Origin: Trichomonas vaginalis G3
Lineage: Eukaryota > Parabasalia > Trichomonadida > Trichomonadidae
Direction of reading: 5' to 3'
DNA: 64,000 nt
Assembly (NCBI RefSeq): GCF_026262505.1
Contig: NC_067203.1
Span: 11,532,001 to 11,596,000 of the forward strand
Made by a program: the position numbers and the translations under genes. The notes beneath the pieces are model-generated. The model did no database searches. It was not told the DNA's origin and saw only the letters and a list, made by a program, of their open reading frames with translations. This document shows, piece after piece, positions 1-11,600 of this stretch (position 1 is the first letter of the stretch; each line of letters begins with the position of its first letter).

Positions 1-821
1 TCATTTTTAGGTTGAGATTTTTCAACTTTTTCGACCTTTTCTGGTTGAGAAAGTATTGGATCTTCATCTTCGTTGAAAAGAGCTTTCTTTTCGGATGAAG
101 TAGTTTGCTTTGGTAAATCTTGTTCAACTTTTGGTTTTTCTTCAATTATCTGGGGTTGAGATTGCGATTTTTGTGATGACTTTGGTTTTGTATCACCAAA
201 AATATCAATAACCTGTGGTTTATTGGCTTGTTCTTTATCTGACAATCCAAACAAATCATCCTTTCCGAATAATCCATCGTCTTTGGATTTATTTGTATCA
301 CGCTTTGGCTTTTTAGCTGATTTATCCTTTGATATCTTTTGAGTAGGAGTGGATTCATCAAATAATGACGATGCCTTCGAAGATATTGGCTGATTCTGAG
401 CAAAAACATCTGTATTTTGTTTAGGTGATTGTTCTTCCGTTGTTTTTACTGGATTTTCGGCAGATGCTGATTGTTTTTTCTTTGATTTCGCAGAATTATC
501 ATCTCCAAAAAGATCAACAACTTTTGCAGATGGTTGCATTCCAGTATCACCGAATAAATACATTTTATTAGCTGGTGCTTTTTGTTTCGATTTTGATTTT
601 GGAGTTTCATCATCGAAAAGATTAACAGATTGTGCTGGTTTCTTTTTTCCTGCTGTTTGGCTCTTATTATTTGAATTACTAGTGTTATCATTCTTTTCGC
701 CAGCTAATGAATTTGATTCGGATGTTGCATTTTGCTTTTTTTTCTTTTGGATGTCAGTGAAAAGATCATCGCCACCAAATAAGTCTTCTCTTATCTTCTT
801 TTGTGGCTGAGACCCATCCAT
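1..821 (-). CDS. Low-complexity protein with repeated acidic LF motifs (C-terminus outside window)
   Basis: An open frame of 273 codons runs from an ATG at 819-821 off the left edge, so the C-terminus is missing. The protein is rich in Lys, Ser, Gln, Asn and Asp and has no recognisable fold. At least eight short motifs recur: LFGGDDLF, NLFDDE, YLFGDT, DLFGDD, SLFDES, LFGKDDLFGL, IFGDT and LFNEDED. Each is a hydrophobic-Phe pair followed by acidic residues, separated by basic low-complexity linkers. This spacing resembles the tail of FAM21/WASHC2, whose LFa motifs bind retromer, or other endocytic adaptor-binding tails. That likeness is an inference from motif style only; no FAM21 head domain is visible. 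It is transcribed divergently from RPB6. The frame is certain, the function is not. Confidence 0.75.
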   Translation of the reverse strand, partial: MDGSQPQKKIREDLFGGDDLFTDIQKKKKQNATSESNSLAGEKNDNTSNSNNKSQTAGKKKPAQSVNLFDDETPKSKSKQKAPANKMYLFGDTGMQPSAKVVDLFGDDNSAKSKKKQSASAENPVKTTEEQSPKQNTDVFAQNQPISSKASSLFDESTPTQKISKDKSAKKPKRDTNKSKDDGLFGKDDLFGLSDKEQANKPQVIDIFGDTKPKSSQKSQSQPQIIEEKPKVEQDLPKQTTSSEKKALFNEDEDPILSQPEKVEKVEKSQPKN

Positions 822-1654
822 TTTTCACAAAATTAATCTCGGAAAACGATAAAAACGACACTTTTTAGTCAAATCTTCGATCAGGAATTTTGTCATTATT
901 TCAAGCTCGGAAAGAGATGATACATCGTAAGCACACGATGACGTCATAAAAATGAACTAGCGTTGAACAGTATGAGCCGGTTATTCGTGCATTTGCTTAT
1001 TTCCTTCTTTTCTTAGATTTCAGATTCATTACTCTTCACATTTTCTAATTTCATGAGATAGATATGCTATATTCGTTGTGTATGTTAAAATTTGTTTGAT
1101 AAGCATCAATTCCTTCGAGTTGTTAAAAGGGCATATTTATTTCGATTTTAAATTAACCATATGAATGAAGGTGATTGTAACTGATATGAACTATTTGATA
1201 TGATTTCACATTCATATTGACACAAAAGATTTTTGCAAGATATTTTTGTAAAAATATTAAACAGATCAAATTAGGTATTGAAAGATTAACTGTATGTATC
1301 TAATGAAAATAAATAATGTATATCTTTCTATCTTACATGGATAAAAATTCTAATCAGTGGGTTTATCATGTATAATATCCATTGAGTATGATTGCGATTC
1401 AATGGAACTAGTTAAGAAAATCTAATGCTCATAAAGAGTTTTGTTATTATATCATCCAATTTCAAAATTTAGATATTAATATACTCATATACTAAGATAG
1501 TTTATTTCAGAGCTCTGTTTGTCCATTGCATATTAAATTGCTAGTTCATTACGCGATAGTTCTGATGCAATTTCCTCAAAGATTTGATAATTATCTTTTT
1601 TTTGTCACGTAAAGTGTCAATTGTTTGCTCAAGTGTATCGTACAGACTCTAATA
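822..1654. other. Intergenic region between divergent genes
   Basis: AT-rich spacer holding the two divergent promoters for the LF-motif gene and RPB6. I see no ORF with coding character. A TCAATT at 1617-1622 could be a trichomonad-type initiator (TCA-Y-W) for RPB6, but the motif is too short to rely on. Confidence 0.5.
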
Positions 1655-1939
1655 ATGGAGCCCACAAAACAGGCTGGATTATATAAGCCAGTTAATACAA
1701 CAGAATATCTTACAAAATACGAAAAAGCTCGTGTCCTTGGTATCAGGGCTATGCAAATTGCAAACGGAGCTCCTGTCCAAATTGATATTGGCTCAGAAGT
1801 CGATCCATTGAACATTGCTGAAGAAGAACTCAAGCAAAAGAAGACACCTCTTATCATTCGCCGTACACTTCCAGATGGTACTTATGAAGATGTTGCTGTT
1901 AACGAATTAATTGTCATTAACGAGAACCTTGTTTTATAA
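1655..1939 (+). CDS. RPB6: RNA polymerase subunit RPB6 (omega/RpoK family)
   Basis: 94-residue shared subunit of RNA polymerases I, II and III, the eukaryotic counterpart of bacterial omega. It helps hold the largest subunit in the assembled enzyme in the nucleus. The family signature is plain: [20 protein letters not shown] at about residues 19-38, then an acidic [10 protein letters not shown] segment and the [14 protein letters not shown] strand near the C-terminus. I start at the ATG at 1655; an upstream in-frame TTG would add ten residues with no family support. The long acidic N-terminal tail of animal and yeast RPB6 is absent, so this is a minimal form. The stop runs into TAAA, the form of the poly(A) signal known from T. 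vaginalis. Confidence 0.95.
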   Translation: MEPTKQAGLYKPVNTTEYLTKYEKARVLGIRAMQIANGAPVQIDIGSEVDPLNIAEEELKQKKTPLIIRRTLPDGTYEDVAVNELIVINENLVL

Positions 1940-2081
1940 ATATACTATTCTAAAGGCTATAGAAATACAACACCTACCTTTTTTATTCTTTTTTCTTTAC
2001 AAATAATTTTTGAAATTTCAAAAAAACATTGATATATAATATATTAAATCTTTATGAAAACAACAAACATACAAACATTTA

Positions 2082-3704
2082 TTATTTAAGAAAAATATTC
2101 TCATATTTAGAGTAGTATTCTTTTGCATCAGCAAATTTATCCTTATCCTTTATATTTTCAATAGGGGTTTTACCATCTTTATTCTTTACATTAGATTTCA
2201 AATCCATTGCAAGTAATCTATCTGTTATCTCTGGATCTGATGAAAAAGCAGCAGAATGCAAACAAGTATTACCGAGTTCATCAACTATGTGGACATCAGC
2301 ATGAAGAACATCAACCAAATAGTTGAACATTTCTAAATCATTGACTTCTATTGCAAATTGAACTGCTGTCATTCCAATTTCGCTTTTCAAATTTACGTCT
2401 AAACCATTTTTGATGAGTAAATCAATAATTTTCGTATTGTGCGACATTGCAGCATAATGGATAAGATAAAGGCCATCTTCATCTCTTTTCATGAAGTCAA
2501 TATCTTTATGAATTTCTATGATTTCAAGTAAGATTTCAAATTCTCCTTTCAAGACAAAAAATTTAAAAATTCTGAAGTAATCTAAATCGAGATTTTGATC
2601 AAAAAGAGGCCTCAATAATGAATAAAAACCTTTCCATGCCAAGTATTGATACGATACATTGATATCCTTAATGCTTTTGAAGTAGAAATACGCTTCATAG
2701 TTCGAATGCAACAAACATCTTTCCAAAAGATTTTCAGTGATTTCTATTTCATTTGCAAGAACATAAAACCTCGGATTATGATACTTAACAGCATGAATGA
2801 CAATTTCTTCAATATCTGGAAAGTCATTTGTTTCATCACATATCTCAATAATGTCATTGTTTTTTCCTGCAATTGCTGCTAAAACAACATTTTTATCAAT
2901 GATTCCTCCTTTATCTTTTATCAATCGAAAACTCTTGATTGATCCATAATAAGCACTAAGTTCTAATGGAGTTCGTGTAAGTCTCCATGTTTCTGGTCTT
3001 TCCAATGGCCTGTTCGCAAACCATTCTATTGGTGAATGGAAAATTTTGCCATTAATTTTGAACTTTTTTTTGGTCAAATATTTTTTCAAAGTAGAAGGAT
3101 CATCGTGGTAGATGGAATACTGAATGCAATTTGGAGGGTATATATCAGCCCACTTTCTATCCTCTATTCCGGCTTGAATTACATTTAAAGCGCATTTATA
3201 ATATGCGCAATAATGAGGATCATCTTCAATGTATTCGAAAAGGTCGGGAAAGAAACATGTAAATCTATCGTGACGTTTAACTAATCTTTTTAAATCTTCT
3301 GCTTGATAATCTCCTGCTTTATAAATATATTGCATGAGTGAATATGAATCAACGTAGTAATAAATGTATTTTGTAAGATTTGCAATACGAGTTCTTAGTA
3401 TAGTTAGTAATTTGTTTGCTAATTTAGTGTATCTTGCATTAATTCTTGTGAATTCAGTAAGAATTTTGAAAAATTCTCTATAATATTGAGGTTTGAATTC
3501 TTTATCAAGGAATTCAACGACTTGATCTATGCTATCTTCTGTTAAATCATAGAGAAGTTTATACATTTGAAATATTACTGAAAATTCAGGTGGCACTTTC
3601 AGTGATAATAACTGGTGTATCTCATTCGCATACTTAGGACTTTCTAGAGAGGGATTGTTTGAACCCTCTTCAAGGGAAGTCATTTTTCTGACTTCAAGGC
3701 TCAT
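2082..3704 (-). CDS. Ankyrin-repeat protein of the trichomonad DUF3447 type
   Basis: 540 residues. The N-terminal 200 residues are helical and carry the conserved run of Phe, Tyr and Leu typical of the trichomonad DUF3447/ankyrin family (a segment around IYPPNCIQYSIYHDDPSTLKKYL-like repeats). Ankyrin repeats fill the C-terminal third: GLYLIHYAAMSHNTKIIDLL, then GMTAVQFAIEVNDLEMFNYL, then GNTCLHSAAFSSDPEITDRL, then GKTPIENI. Such proteins are hugely expanded in T. vaginalis and act as cytosolic protein-binding scaffolds; partners are unknown. No signal peptide or membrane segment is seen. The start is the first ATG, 67 bases before the upstream AT-rich spacer. A related gene lies at 31.2-32.4 kb and a broken relative at about 30.6-30.9 kb. 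Confidence 0.85.
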   Translation of the reverse strand: MSLEVRKMTSLEEGSNNPSLESPKYANEIHQLLSLKVPPEFSVIFQMYKLLYDLTEDSIDQVVEFLDKEFKPQYYREFFKILTEFTRINARYTKLANKLLTILRTRIANLTKYIYYYVDSYSLMQYIYKAGDYQAEDLKRLVKRHDRFTCFFPDLFEYIEDDPHYCAYYKCALNVIQAGIEDRKWADIYPPNCIQYSIYHDDPSTLKKYLTKKKFKINGKIFHSPIEWFANRPLERPETWRLTRTPLELSAYYGSIKSFRLIKDKGGIIDKNVVLAAIAGKNNDIIEICDETNDFPDIEEIVIHAVKYHNPRFYVLANEIEITENLLERCLLHSNYEAYFYFKSIKDINVSYQYLAWKGFYSLLRPLFDQNLDLDYFRIFKFFVLKGEFEILLEIIEIHKDIDFMKRDEDGLYLIHYAAMSHNTKIIDLLIKNGLDVNLKSEIGMTAVQFAIEVNDLEMFNYLVDVLHADVHIVDELGNTCLHSAAFSSDPEITDRLLAMDLKSNVKNKDGKTPIENIKDKDKFADAKEYYSKYENIFLK

Positions 3705-4715
3705 ATCACAAACATGAAATCTATATCATTTGTTTTGAACAAATTCCATATTCATAGTCGGAATGACCCAAGTGCTAGGATTTGTAATGTAATTAATATA
3801 ATACCGGAGACGATGAATTGATTTATCGAGAATAAAAAGAGCTCTCATCCTCTATATACCATATTATACATCACTTGCTAGTATCCTTACTCCTCATTAT
3901 TAAATTTCTTGAAAAGGTTAATGAAATATATCATATTAAGATGCAAAAGCATTTCCATCAACTATTTTAGATGTGTGATGATATTTATTTAAATGAAATT
4001 AGATTCATTCAAAAAATGAAAAATATTTATTAAGTATTTTATATTATTTCAGTTTCGGACTTAAACATTCAACAAATATAGTACATGGAAATCATTAGAT
4101 TCAATGATATGGTCGCCAAATTCTTACTATGCTGTTGATTGGATCTTCCGGCTGATCAAAAGTAGTTTAATTTCATTAATTTTAAAATAATGGCTAGAAA
4201 TAAATTAAAACTTGAGAAATAAATCATATAGAAAGAGTAAAGTTTTTACCAAATGACGGAAGTTGGAGAATTTAAATAAAAAGGAATAACAATTATGAAT
4301 AAAAGATATTTTTATAGATAATTTAACTCTTTAAAGTGAGATTCTAAATATTTATTGATCTGGTTTTGTTGATTCGTTTACAAATGAGAATTATTCCTTA
4401 ATAGTTTGATAGCCTATAACATAGTATTTCTTTTTATTAGAATTAGAGCTCAATCTTAAATCAGATAAAATGACAGTATGAATTGTCACGTTTTATGATA
4501 AATTGTCACTTTTAAATTGACCTGCGGTCTTTTGAATGAATTGACCTAAGGTGTCAAAATGCACGTTTAATTGAGAAGATGTATTTGACATCAGTTTCAT
4601 AAAAATAAAATCGAATAAATTCTAGCTAAAAAAGAGTTTAAAGTAATATCAGTAGTGAATTTTTAATAATAAACTAAAAATATCAAACAAGAATAGAAAA
4701 TAACAAGAATAAGGC
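3705..4715. other. Gene-free intergenic stretch
   Basis: About 1 kb of AT-rich sequence with no credible ORF. Around 4478-4560 the words AATTGTCAC and AATTGACCT each occur twice, just past the 3' end of the Myb gene. This may be chance in such AT-rich DNA. Confidence 0.5.
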
Positions 4716-5174
4716 CTAAAGCAGCCTAATTCTCATGTGAGCTGGGAACTCAAATATCTCTAAGTTGAGTTCTGGGGCTGGACTATCTTCCTGACTTGTT
4801 GAAGTATTAGATTCTTTTGCGATAGCACGTTCACGTCTGGCATTTCTTCTCTTAAGGAATTTGAATCTGTTCTTTGCCGAAATAGCTGTTCTGCCTGGCA
4901 TTGATGAAGCGATTGATGCCCATTTATTGCCTTGTTGAGATTGCAAGATAAGAAGCTTGGCATCTTCTTCAGCTGACCATTCATCACGATTGATCGAAGG
5001 GTCTAAAACAGTGATCCATCTTTCGCGGCATTGTTTTCCTGATCTGCCAGGGATATGTTTAGCAATTTGGTCCCACATGTATGGACCAGACTTGTGGACA
5101 CATGATAAAAGTAATTCATCTTCATCAGCAGACCATTTCCTCTTGATAATAGGATGGTGGGTGGAGCGGTTCAT
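4716..5174 (-). CDS. Two-repeat (R2R3-like) Myb DNA-binding protein
   Basis: 152 residues, almost all DNA-binding domain. Repeat 1 (about residues 12-59) reads RKWSADEDELLL...MWDQIAKHIPGRSGKQCRERW; repeat 2 (about 65-110) reads DEWSAEEDAKLLILQ...KWASIASSMPGRTAISAKNR. The spaced tryptophans and the PGR-T/S-x-x-Q/A-x-x-x-R recognition helix are intact in both. In T. vaginalis small Myb proteins of this layout (Myb1-3) regulate adhesin and iron-responsive genes from initiator-proximal sites; a nuclear transcription-factor role is inferred. The tail is short, with a Ser/Thr-rich acidic stretch. The gene ends in TAG, with no sign that reading continues. Confidence 0.93.
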   Translation of the reverse strand: MNRSTHHPIIKRKWSADEDELLLSCVHKSGPYMWDQIAKHIPGRSGKQCRERWITVLDPSINRDEWSAEEDAKLLILQSQQGNKWASIASSMPGRTAISAKNRFKFLKRRNARRERAIAKESNTSTSQEDSPAPELNLEIFEFPAHMRIRLL

Positions 5175-7281
5175 GTTATAAATAAATGATTAAAGAAAAA
5201 TCTATGCATTCAATTTTTGAAAGACTGATTACACGAAACTAAAACTCAAATCATTTATTCAATTAAACATATTTAATGGACATGTTTTTTAAAAAGTAGA
5301 TCAAAAACCGATCAAAATTTTTTCATTATGATTGAACACAATTTTTGTTAAAGAGTGAATAATGACTGTATGGGCAGAAATGATGATATAAAATTCTAAT
5401 TCAATTATTACAATTCGACTGATCATACCGAATTTAAATTAGTTAATTCAATTTTTTTTATTTTCATATCTTTATAAATATCATATTTAAAATAAAAGAT
5501 ACTCGACCAAATCGCTCCTTTCAAAATTGATGTTTTCTCAAATTTTATTTTAAGAAGTCAGAAGAATTAGACCATTTCCCCTGCAATTTAATTATATTCA
5601 TTCATTTTGAAAACCTTGATCAGATAATTTCTTTCAATTAAGGGTGGCTTCCGACCCAATTATCACTTTTTAGCCCAAGTGAGAAAATTTCGTAATTTAT
5701 AACCAAGTTTTTAAAAATCTATATTTAATAAAGATTCTATTTTTCTTATTAAATTTCAAAAATGAGGGGGTTCGGAATCGTCCACAAATTGCCGAAAGGG
5801 TTTTTGCCAGTTTTGAATCCGCTTATTTTTATCGACCAAAATTATAATAAATATAATTTTCGATAAGTATTCTACCCAAATGATTCTTCAAAAAATTATT
5901 TTTCGGATTTTATTCCGTAAAAAAACGTTACAGAAAACGCCTAGAAAATTTCGAATTTTCCCTAAAAAATTCAGTGCAGGTCGATTTAAGAGATTTTTCA
6001 AAAATAATCATATCAGTAGATAGGGTATAATATAGAGGAGCTTTATGAATAACTCAAAATCCGGGAAACTCAATATTCAACGAGAAAAACGCTTAACGAA
6101 TCTCACTTTTGGTGGAAACATCACAAAAAATTGAGAGAGCTTTCTGGTCGGAAGCCTCCCTTAATTTTCAATAAAAATAATGAATCAGATCCAAAAATTT
6201 TTTACAAATAATTCCTTCTTTTCATAGATACCTATGCATATTCAACATCTTGATTTTTTTTAATTTCAAATTTATCGGGAAGTATAAATATTTTTCAGAT
6301 CTTTGAACACAATAAACACTTTTTTTTCACACACGAAAGTAATCTGAAAAATGTTCTCAAATTCCATTCATCTGATCACCAAATTTTGTATCACCATTTA
6401 CTCATGTTTCTTACTAGGATTCTATTATTTTATACCTATCTCATTTTTTTTACAATTATTTTTTGTTTCCACTTTTTATTTCCTTCCCAATACTAACGAC
6501 TTGATTCCTATTTCACTTGTTTGATGACAAGTCATGTTTCCTTTGAACCACCAAAAATATTTTATTGAATGATATTTTCTTAAATTTCAAGTTCAAATAG
6601 TAATATTTATAATTCTAACTAAATGTACAACTCTATGCTCATCATTTTGCTCCATCATATTTAGTGTATTCAAACAATACAATTATTTTTGATTTTGTAT
6701 CATAATGTTCAGGAATAGAATGTTTGAAATGAAATCTTAAGTATAGGTTAGCTCGATATTAGATACAAATAGGATAAACACACTTCAAAAGTCAGTCATG
6801 GCTTGACTTATTTGGAATTATGGCCAATTTTATTGAAATACGAAATCTATTACCAATACATTCAAAGAAATAAAGACATATAAAAATCAAGAACGTTCAG
6901 CTTTAAATTTATAATCAATTGATCAAAATATAATAATTTGGAGCATACCCACGGTTATATCAACAATGAACTCTAATATAAAATATTGAAATAAAACCCT
7001 CATATAAGCTATATTATTTTTTTTATTTAATTTCAATTTTATTGATAAATCTAAGGGGTAAATCACTATGTTACTAGATTGATTTTTATTTTCTTGGAAA
7101 AGCAATTCATAATTCACACATTTTTGAAATCCCTATATTTATTATTGCTTTTTTTTCTGTTACAATGCAAATAGTTTATCATCAATTTTAATACATTAGC
7201 ATTTCTATATGAAATGAATAAGACTGGCATGTATGAAAGGCGGAAAAAATCATAAGACGTGATTTTTAAAACCCAATCCTG
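5175..7281. other. Gene-poor AT-rich region with one inserted element
   Basis: 2.1 kb with no supported gene. It contains the TIR element at 5642-6160; the rest is AT-rich sequence with long T runs. A 64-codon minus-strand ORF at 6923-7117 is hydrophobic-AT-rich and has no family features. Confidence 0.6.
5642..6160. mobile_element. Non-autonomous TIR element (MITE-like), 519 bp, TTAA flanks
   Basis: The left end reads GGGTGGCTTCCGACC and the right end is its reverse complement with one mismatch (GGTCGGAAGCCTCCC). Both ends abut TTAA (5638-5641 and 6161-6164), as expected of a target-site duplication. A looser copy of the symmetry continues inward around AAGTGAGA. No ORF of transposase character lies inside, so the element would rely on an enzyme supplied in trans. 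TTAA duplications are typical of piggyBac, but piggyBac ends start CCC, not GGG. Read as TA duplications with AGGG...CCCT ends, it would fit Tc1/mariner. A second element with the same layout lies at 48911-50032. Confidence 0.75.
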
Positions 7282-8616
7282 ATGCCACCTCGAGAAAAGA
7301 GAGAATGGGGCAATGACAATGGAAAGGGATTAAATCTCCCATCCAAGTTTAAACGAACATATAAACAAAGTCAAGATAATAGAACACCTCCGTTTAAAAC
7401 AGTAGATGAATGCCAAAAGATACTCAACGAAATAGAACATTCTAAAATTACATATGTACCAAACGATATTCAGGAATACATCAATGAGCTTAAATCAAAA
7501 ACACAAGAAATTAATAAAATTATTGAATTTATATTAAATAAGCCTAATAAAGATATATTTCAGTGTTTGATATCAGTAATAGGTATAGATGATGAAGAAT
7601 ATAGTGATCAATTTCCAGCAAATATCGCCGAATTATTTTTTAACAATGAAGGCTTCAAACTTTTCAATAATTTGCCAATCATTATCTACAAGTTGAAAAG
7701 CAATGATGCTTTTCAAGAATTTCAGAACTTCATGATTCTGATATGCAATCATAATAAAAAACATATTGATTTCTTAATAACTATGTTGACAGATTCAATC
7801 TGGGCAGATTTTGATAACCAAGAAAACGCTGAACTCCTTAAATCAAAGCTTATCAAGCTTAAAGAAAAGGAAAATAATCAAAATTTGGGATTTTTCAAGT
7901 GTTATCCAGATGCAACTGCATTATCGACACCATTAAAAGTCAAGAATAAATATGAAACCGGATATCAAAGCGTTGTTGAATATCTAGAGACGATAATACA
8001 GATGGAAAGAGAAAATTTCATTGCACCCATTAGGCAGCAGCTAAAGAAAGATGAATTTGATGATATTGACATGTATAGATACCATAATGTATGCATTTAT
8101 CCTCAAAAAGTTACAGATCCGAAAGTATTGGATGATTACACATGTTTTTTATACTTCGAACCTCTATTTCGAGGAAAGAAAAGGGATATAGTCTGGGAGG
8201 AAGAAGAAAGATTAAGACAGGGAAGTATATTACTTTTATCAGAATCAAAAAATTGCATTAAAATTGAAGCAATCTGTATTTCATGCATTCCTACATCTAA
8301 AGATGAAAACCTTTTCAATAAATTCCTTGAATTCCTCTACAGCGGAATAGTCCCTGTCAAAGAAGTTGATGGACACGTTCATCCAGGCAAGAAATATTAT
8401 GCCTTCGAGCCACTTGAAATATTTAAAGTGGTATTGGTCAGAATGGAATCGATTAAATTAATGAATGAAAATCCTTTTCCTCATCTTGCCAAATCAGTCG
8501 TTTTCCATAACTTTGAACAAGTTTTATCAGCAGATTCCAATGATATTATCTATAATTTTGGAGTTTTAAGAAAAGATCATTTTCCATCATCTCATGGATG
8601 TGCATCCGACAATTAG
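7282..8616 (+). CDS. ZNFX1-like protein, N-terminal part (ends at an in-frame TAG)
   Basis: 444 codons from an ATG at 7282 to a TAG at 8614-8616. The basic N-terminus leads into a helical region, then a mixed region (CNVCIYPQKV, FRGKKRDIVWEEE) matching the segment before the helicase domain in ZNFX1/NFX1-type proteins. The next frame continues in the same phase without a start codon and carries the helicase. The two therefore look like one gene of 1976 codons split by a single stop. Codon use and protein character do not change across the stop. It may be a recent nonsense mutation, a read-through site or a base-calling error. As it stands, this half alone lacks the ATPase. Confidence 0.8.
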   Translation: MPPREKREWGNDNGKGLNLPSKFKRTYKQSQDNRTPPFKTVDECQKILNEIEHSKITYVPNDIQEYINELKSKTQEINKIIEFILNKPNKDIFQCLISVIGIDDEEYSDQFPANIAELFFNNEGFKLFNNLPIIIYKLKSNDAFQEFQNFMILICNHNKKHIDFLITMLTDSIWADFDNQENAELLKSKLIKLKEKENNQNLGFFKCYPDATALSTPLKVKNKYETGYQSVVEYLETIIQMERENFIAPIRQQLKKDEFDDIDMYRYHNVCIYPQKVTDPKVLDDYTCFLYFEPLFRGKKRDIVWEEEERLRQGSILLLSESKNCIKIEAICISCIPTSKDENLFNKFLEFLYSGIVPVKEVDGHVHPGKKYYAFEPLEIFKVVLVRMESIKLMNENPFPHLAKSVVFHNFEQVLSADSNDIIYNFGVLRKDHFPSSHGCASDN

Positions 8617-11600
8617 TTTGATGAAGAAACCATAAATACTGGCCTTTGTGTTGATAAAGAGCAATACTCAGCCATCAAGCACTTTGTTCAATTTCCATTG
8701 ACATTAGTTAATGGTTATCCAGGCACAGGTAAGACATATTTAGCTAAAGAAGCCATTAGACTTCTTTATAATTCCGATTATAACAAGCCAATTGTTGTTA
8801 TCACACAAACAAACCATAGCCTTGATGTTTTTCTCGAAGGAATTCTCGAATTTGTTGATGAAAATTCGATCATTAGACATGGCGGAAGGTTCAAAACCGA
8901 AAACCCAACAATTAAAGCACTTGCTCTGAATAATAAGAACCTCAGAGATTACTATTCAATGACAGATTTCTCTGAAGAAAAAGACAAAATGAAAAACATC
9001 ACAGAAAAGGTAACCAACTACACAATAATGTTGTCTTATCTTTATGAGATTGCAAAAAAGATCGATATGTACATCAAAAAGCCCGCTCAACCACTGCTTA
9101 ATGAAATCGAGTTTTTGCTCTGCAAATATATCATTCCTTTGACACCACATGTCGATTTCAAAAAGTTTTTCATTCTTCCTTTCTATCCAAATGTTATCAA
9201 GAAAAATAGTAAAAAAATGCCAAAGAAAAGTGATTTCATTAAATATTGGGTTCATGATACATTTATGAAAGAAATGAAATCATTAGGAAAATCTCTTCAT
9301 ATCAAAGTATTGGATCCGAAAAATGAAGTGTTAACCATGGATTACAATGAATTTAGAGATAAGGAGAATGATTATGATGGAGATTTTCTTTCTGATGACA
9401 TCAATGTTGAATATTTAAACATTGACTTAAAATTCCAATCTCCGCAATTGGTTAAACCAAAACCTGTTGAAAAGAAAGTCAAAGCAAAAGATGATTCTGA
9501 TGATGATTCCGAGGATGCATCAACTGATGATGATTTTACTCCAGCAGATGAAAGTCTCGTCGATACAGGTTTGTTGGGATTGAAAGACTTATCAGATGAA
9601 GAAATTTTATCAATGCATGATGATCTCATTGATACATATCTCAATGAAGCATTGAAGAAATCAAGAGAAGAACCAAAAGAAAGGTTCAAGTTGATGTTGA
9701 AATTTATCCAACAGGCATTGACAATCATTACAAATCAGAAAGATACATGCATTTTGCAGAAAGAAACAATAGCGAAGATGCTTGATGAAGAAAAGAATAA
9801 AGCTTTTGGAGAGTACTACAAAAAGTTCAAAGTTATTGGACTTACAGCAAGCTACGCAACAATGCACAGAATGGCAATTGAACAATGTGGCTGCGAGTTC
9901 ATGATCATTGAAGAAGCAGGTGAATTGACAGAAGCAATCACAGCATCTTTCCTTGGCAAATCAATCAAACATTTGATGATGATTGGCGACTTCAAACAAT
10001 TGAGACCAAAAGTTGATTACTTGGTCCGACAAGAAAAGAATCCAATGTTATCATACGACATTTCACCATTTGAAAGACTTGTATTGGCAGAACAAGCCAA
10101 ACAAGGAAAAGATCTCTTCCTTTTGACTGTTCAACGTCGTATGCATCCAGAGATTTCCAAGTTAATTAGGGAACATTTCTGCCCAGATATTCAAGATGGC
10201 CCGAATGTTTCTAATCTTCCTATTTGTTCTGGACTTACTAACAGAGTCAACTTCGTTTTATCAAACAATTTCACAGAAGATTCAATTGCAACTTCAAGAT
10301 CTAAATACAACTCAAACGAAGCAGATTATGCTGTTGCATTAGTTTTCTTTTTCTTGTTCAGAGGATTTTCTCCTAAACAAATCTCAGTCATTACATTGTA
10401 CAAAGGACAAGCAAAGAACATCAGGAACAAACTTAAGGAATATTGGATGACCAAAAATAAAGAAAGAGAATTTGATGATTACAATCCTTTGCTGCTTAGT
10501 GAACAAAAAATTGAAAACGTTTATGTACAATGCATTGATAACTATCAAGGCGAAGAAAATGATGTAATCATTGTTGCAACAACAAGATCTGAGAAAATTG
10601 GATTTGTTAAGACCGAAAACCGAGCTTTAGTTACTCTTTCAAGAGCTAAATGCCATTTAGTTGTTCTTGGAAATGAAACACTCTTAGCAAAAGAAGAATC
10701 AGGAATTTGGAACAAAATCATTGCATCATTAGATACATTATACATCAATGCAAAGAAGCCTGGTATTTACATTGAATGCCCTCATGAAAAAGTTGTCTTA
10801 GATACTCCAAATTTGCTTTGGGAGAAAAGGTTTGGCAACTGCCATCGCATTATCAAAATTCCTCTTGAATGCGGTCACACAGCAATTCAATATTGTTCAA
10901 CAAAGCTTCTTCCATGCCAGAAAAAGTGTCTCAAAGTTTGCCCTGGATGCAAGAGACAATGTGGCGTGGTTTGCTTCAAATGCCAACAAAATGGATGTCC
11001 GAAATGTAAAAAGTCGGTTGATTATGAATGCACATTGCATCACAAAACAACAGTCGAATGTTATCAAAGACAGCATGTTAAGGCTGAAATCGAAAAAGTT
11101 TTACACAATGCAGGACTCATTCAGGTTCTAGATGTTGAAATTACTCCAGAAGTAATTCAAAAATTTGTAGACCAATTAGATCCAATTAATCAACTCAGGA
11201 TCGAAAACTTGAAAAGATCTATCTGTTGGCATCAATGTGATGAAACTTTACCATGCGGCCACAAATGTACGGCAAATTGCAATCACATTTACAATCATGA
11301 GCCTCATGTCTGCACTGCATTAGTTGACTACACGTGCGAAACATGCAATAGATCTCAGAAAATAAAGTGCGGGGATAAATTTAAATGCAGATTAGATTGC
11401 TTAGATATTCTTTATTGCGGTCACAAATGCCAAGGAACATGCGGTGATCCATGCATCTGCAGACGAAGATGCGATTATATCTATCCATGTGGACATAAAT
11501 GCACAAGATTCTGCAGTGATAAATATGATCATCAACATTTGTCTTGCTCTGTATGTGAATTAATATATTCTCATTTGGAGTCTTATGACTCTAATTTCAA

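Noticed and set aside
1591-1857. 88-codon minus-strand ORF
   Set aside because: It is antisense to RPB6.
6923-7117. 64-codon minus-strand ORF
   Set aside because: Low-complexity hydrophobic AT-rich reading without leader, neighbours or family features.
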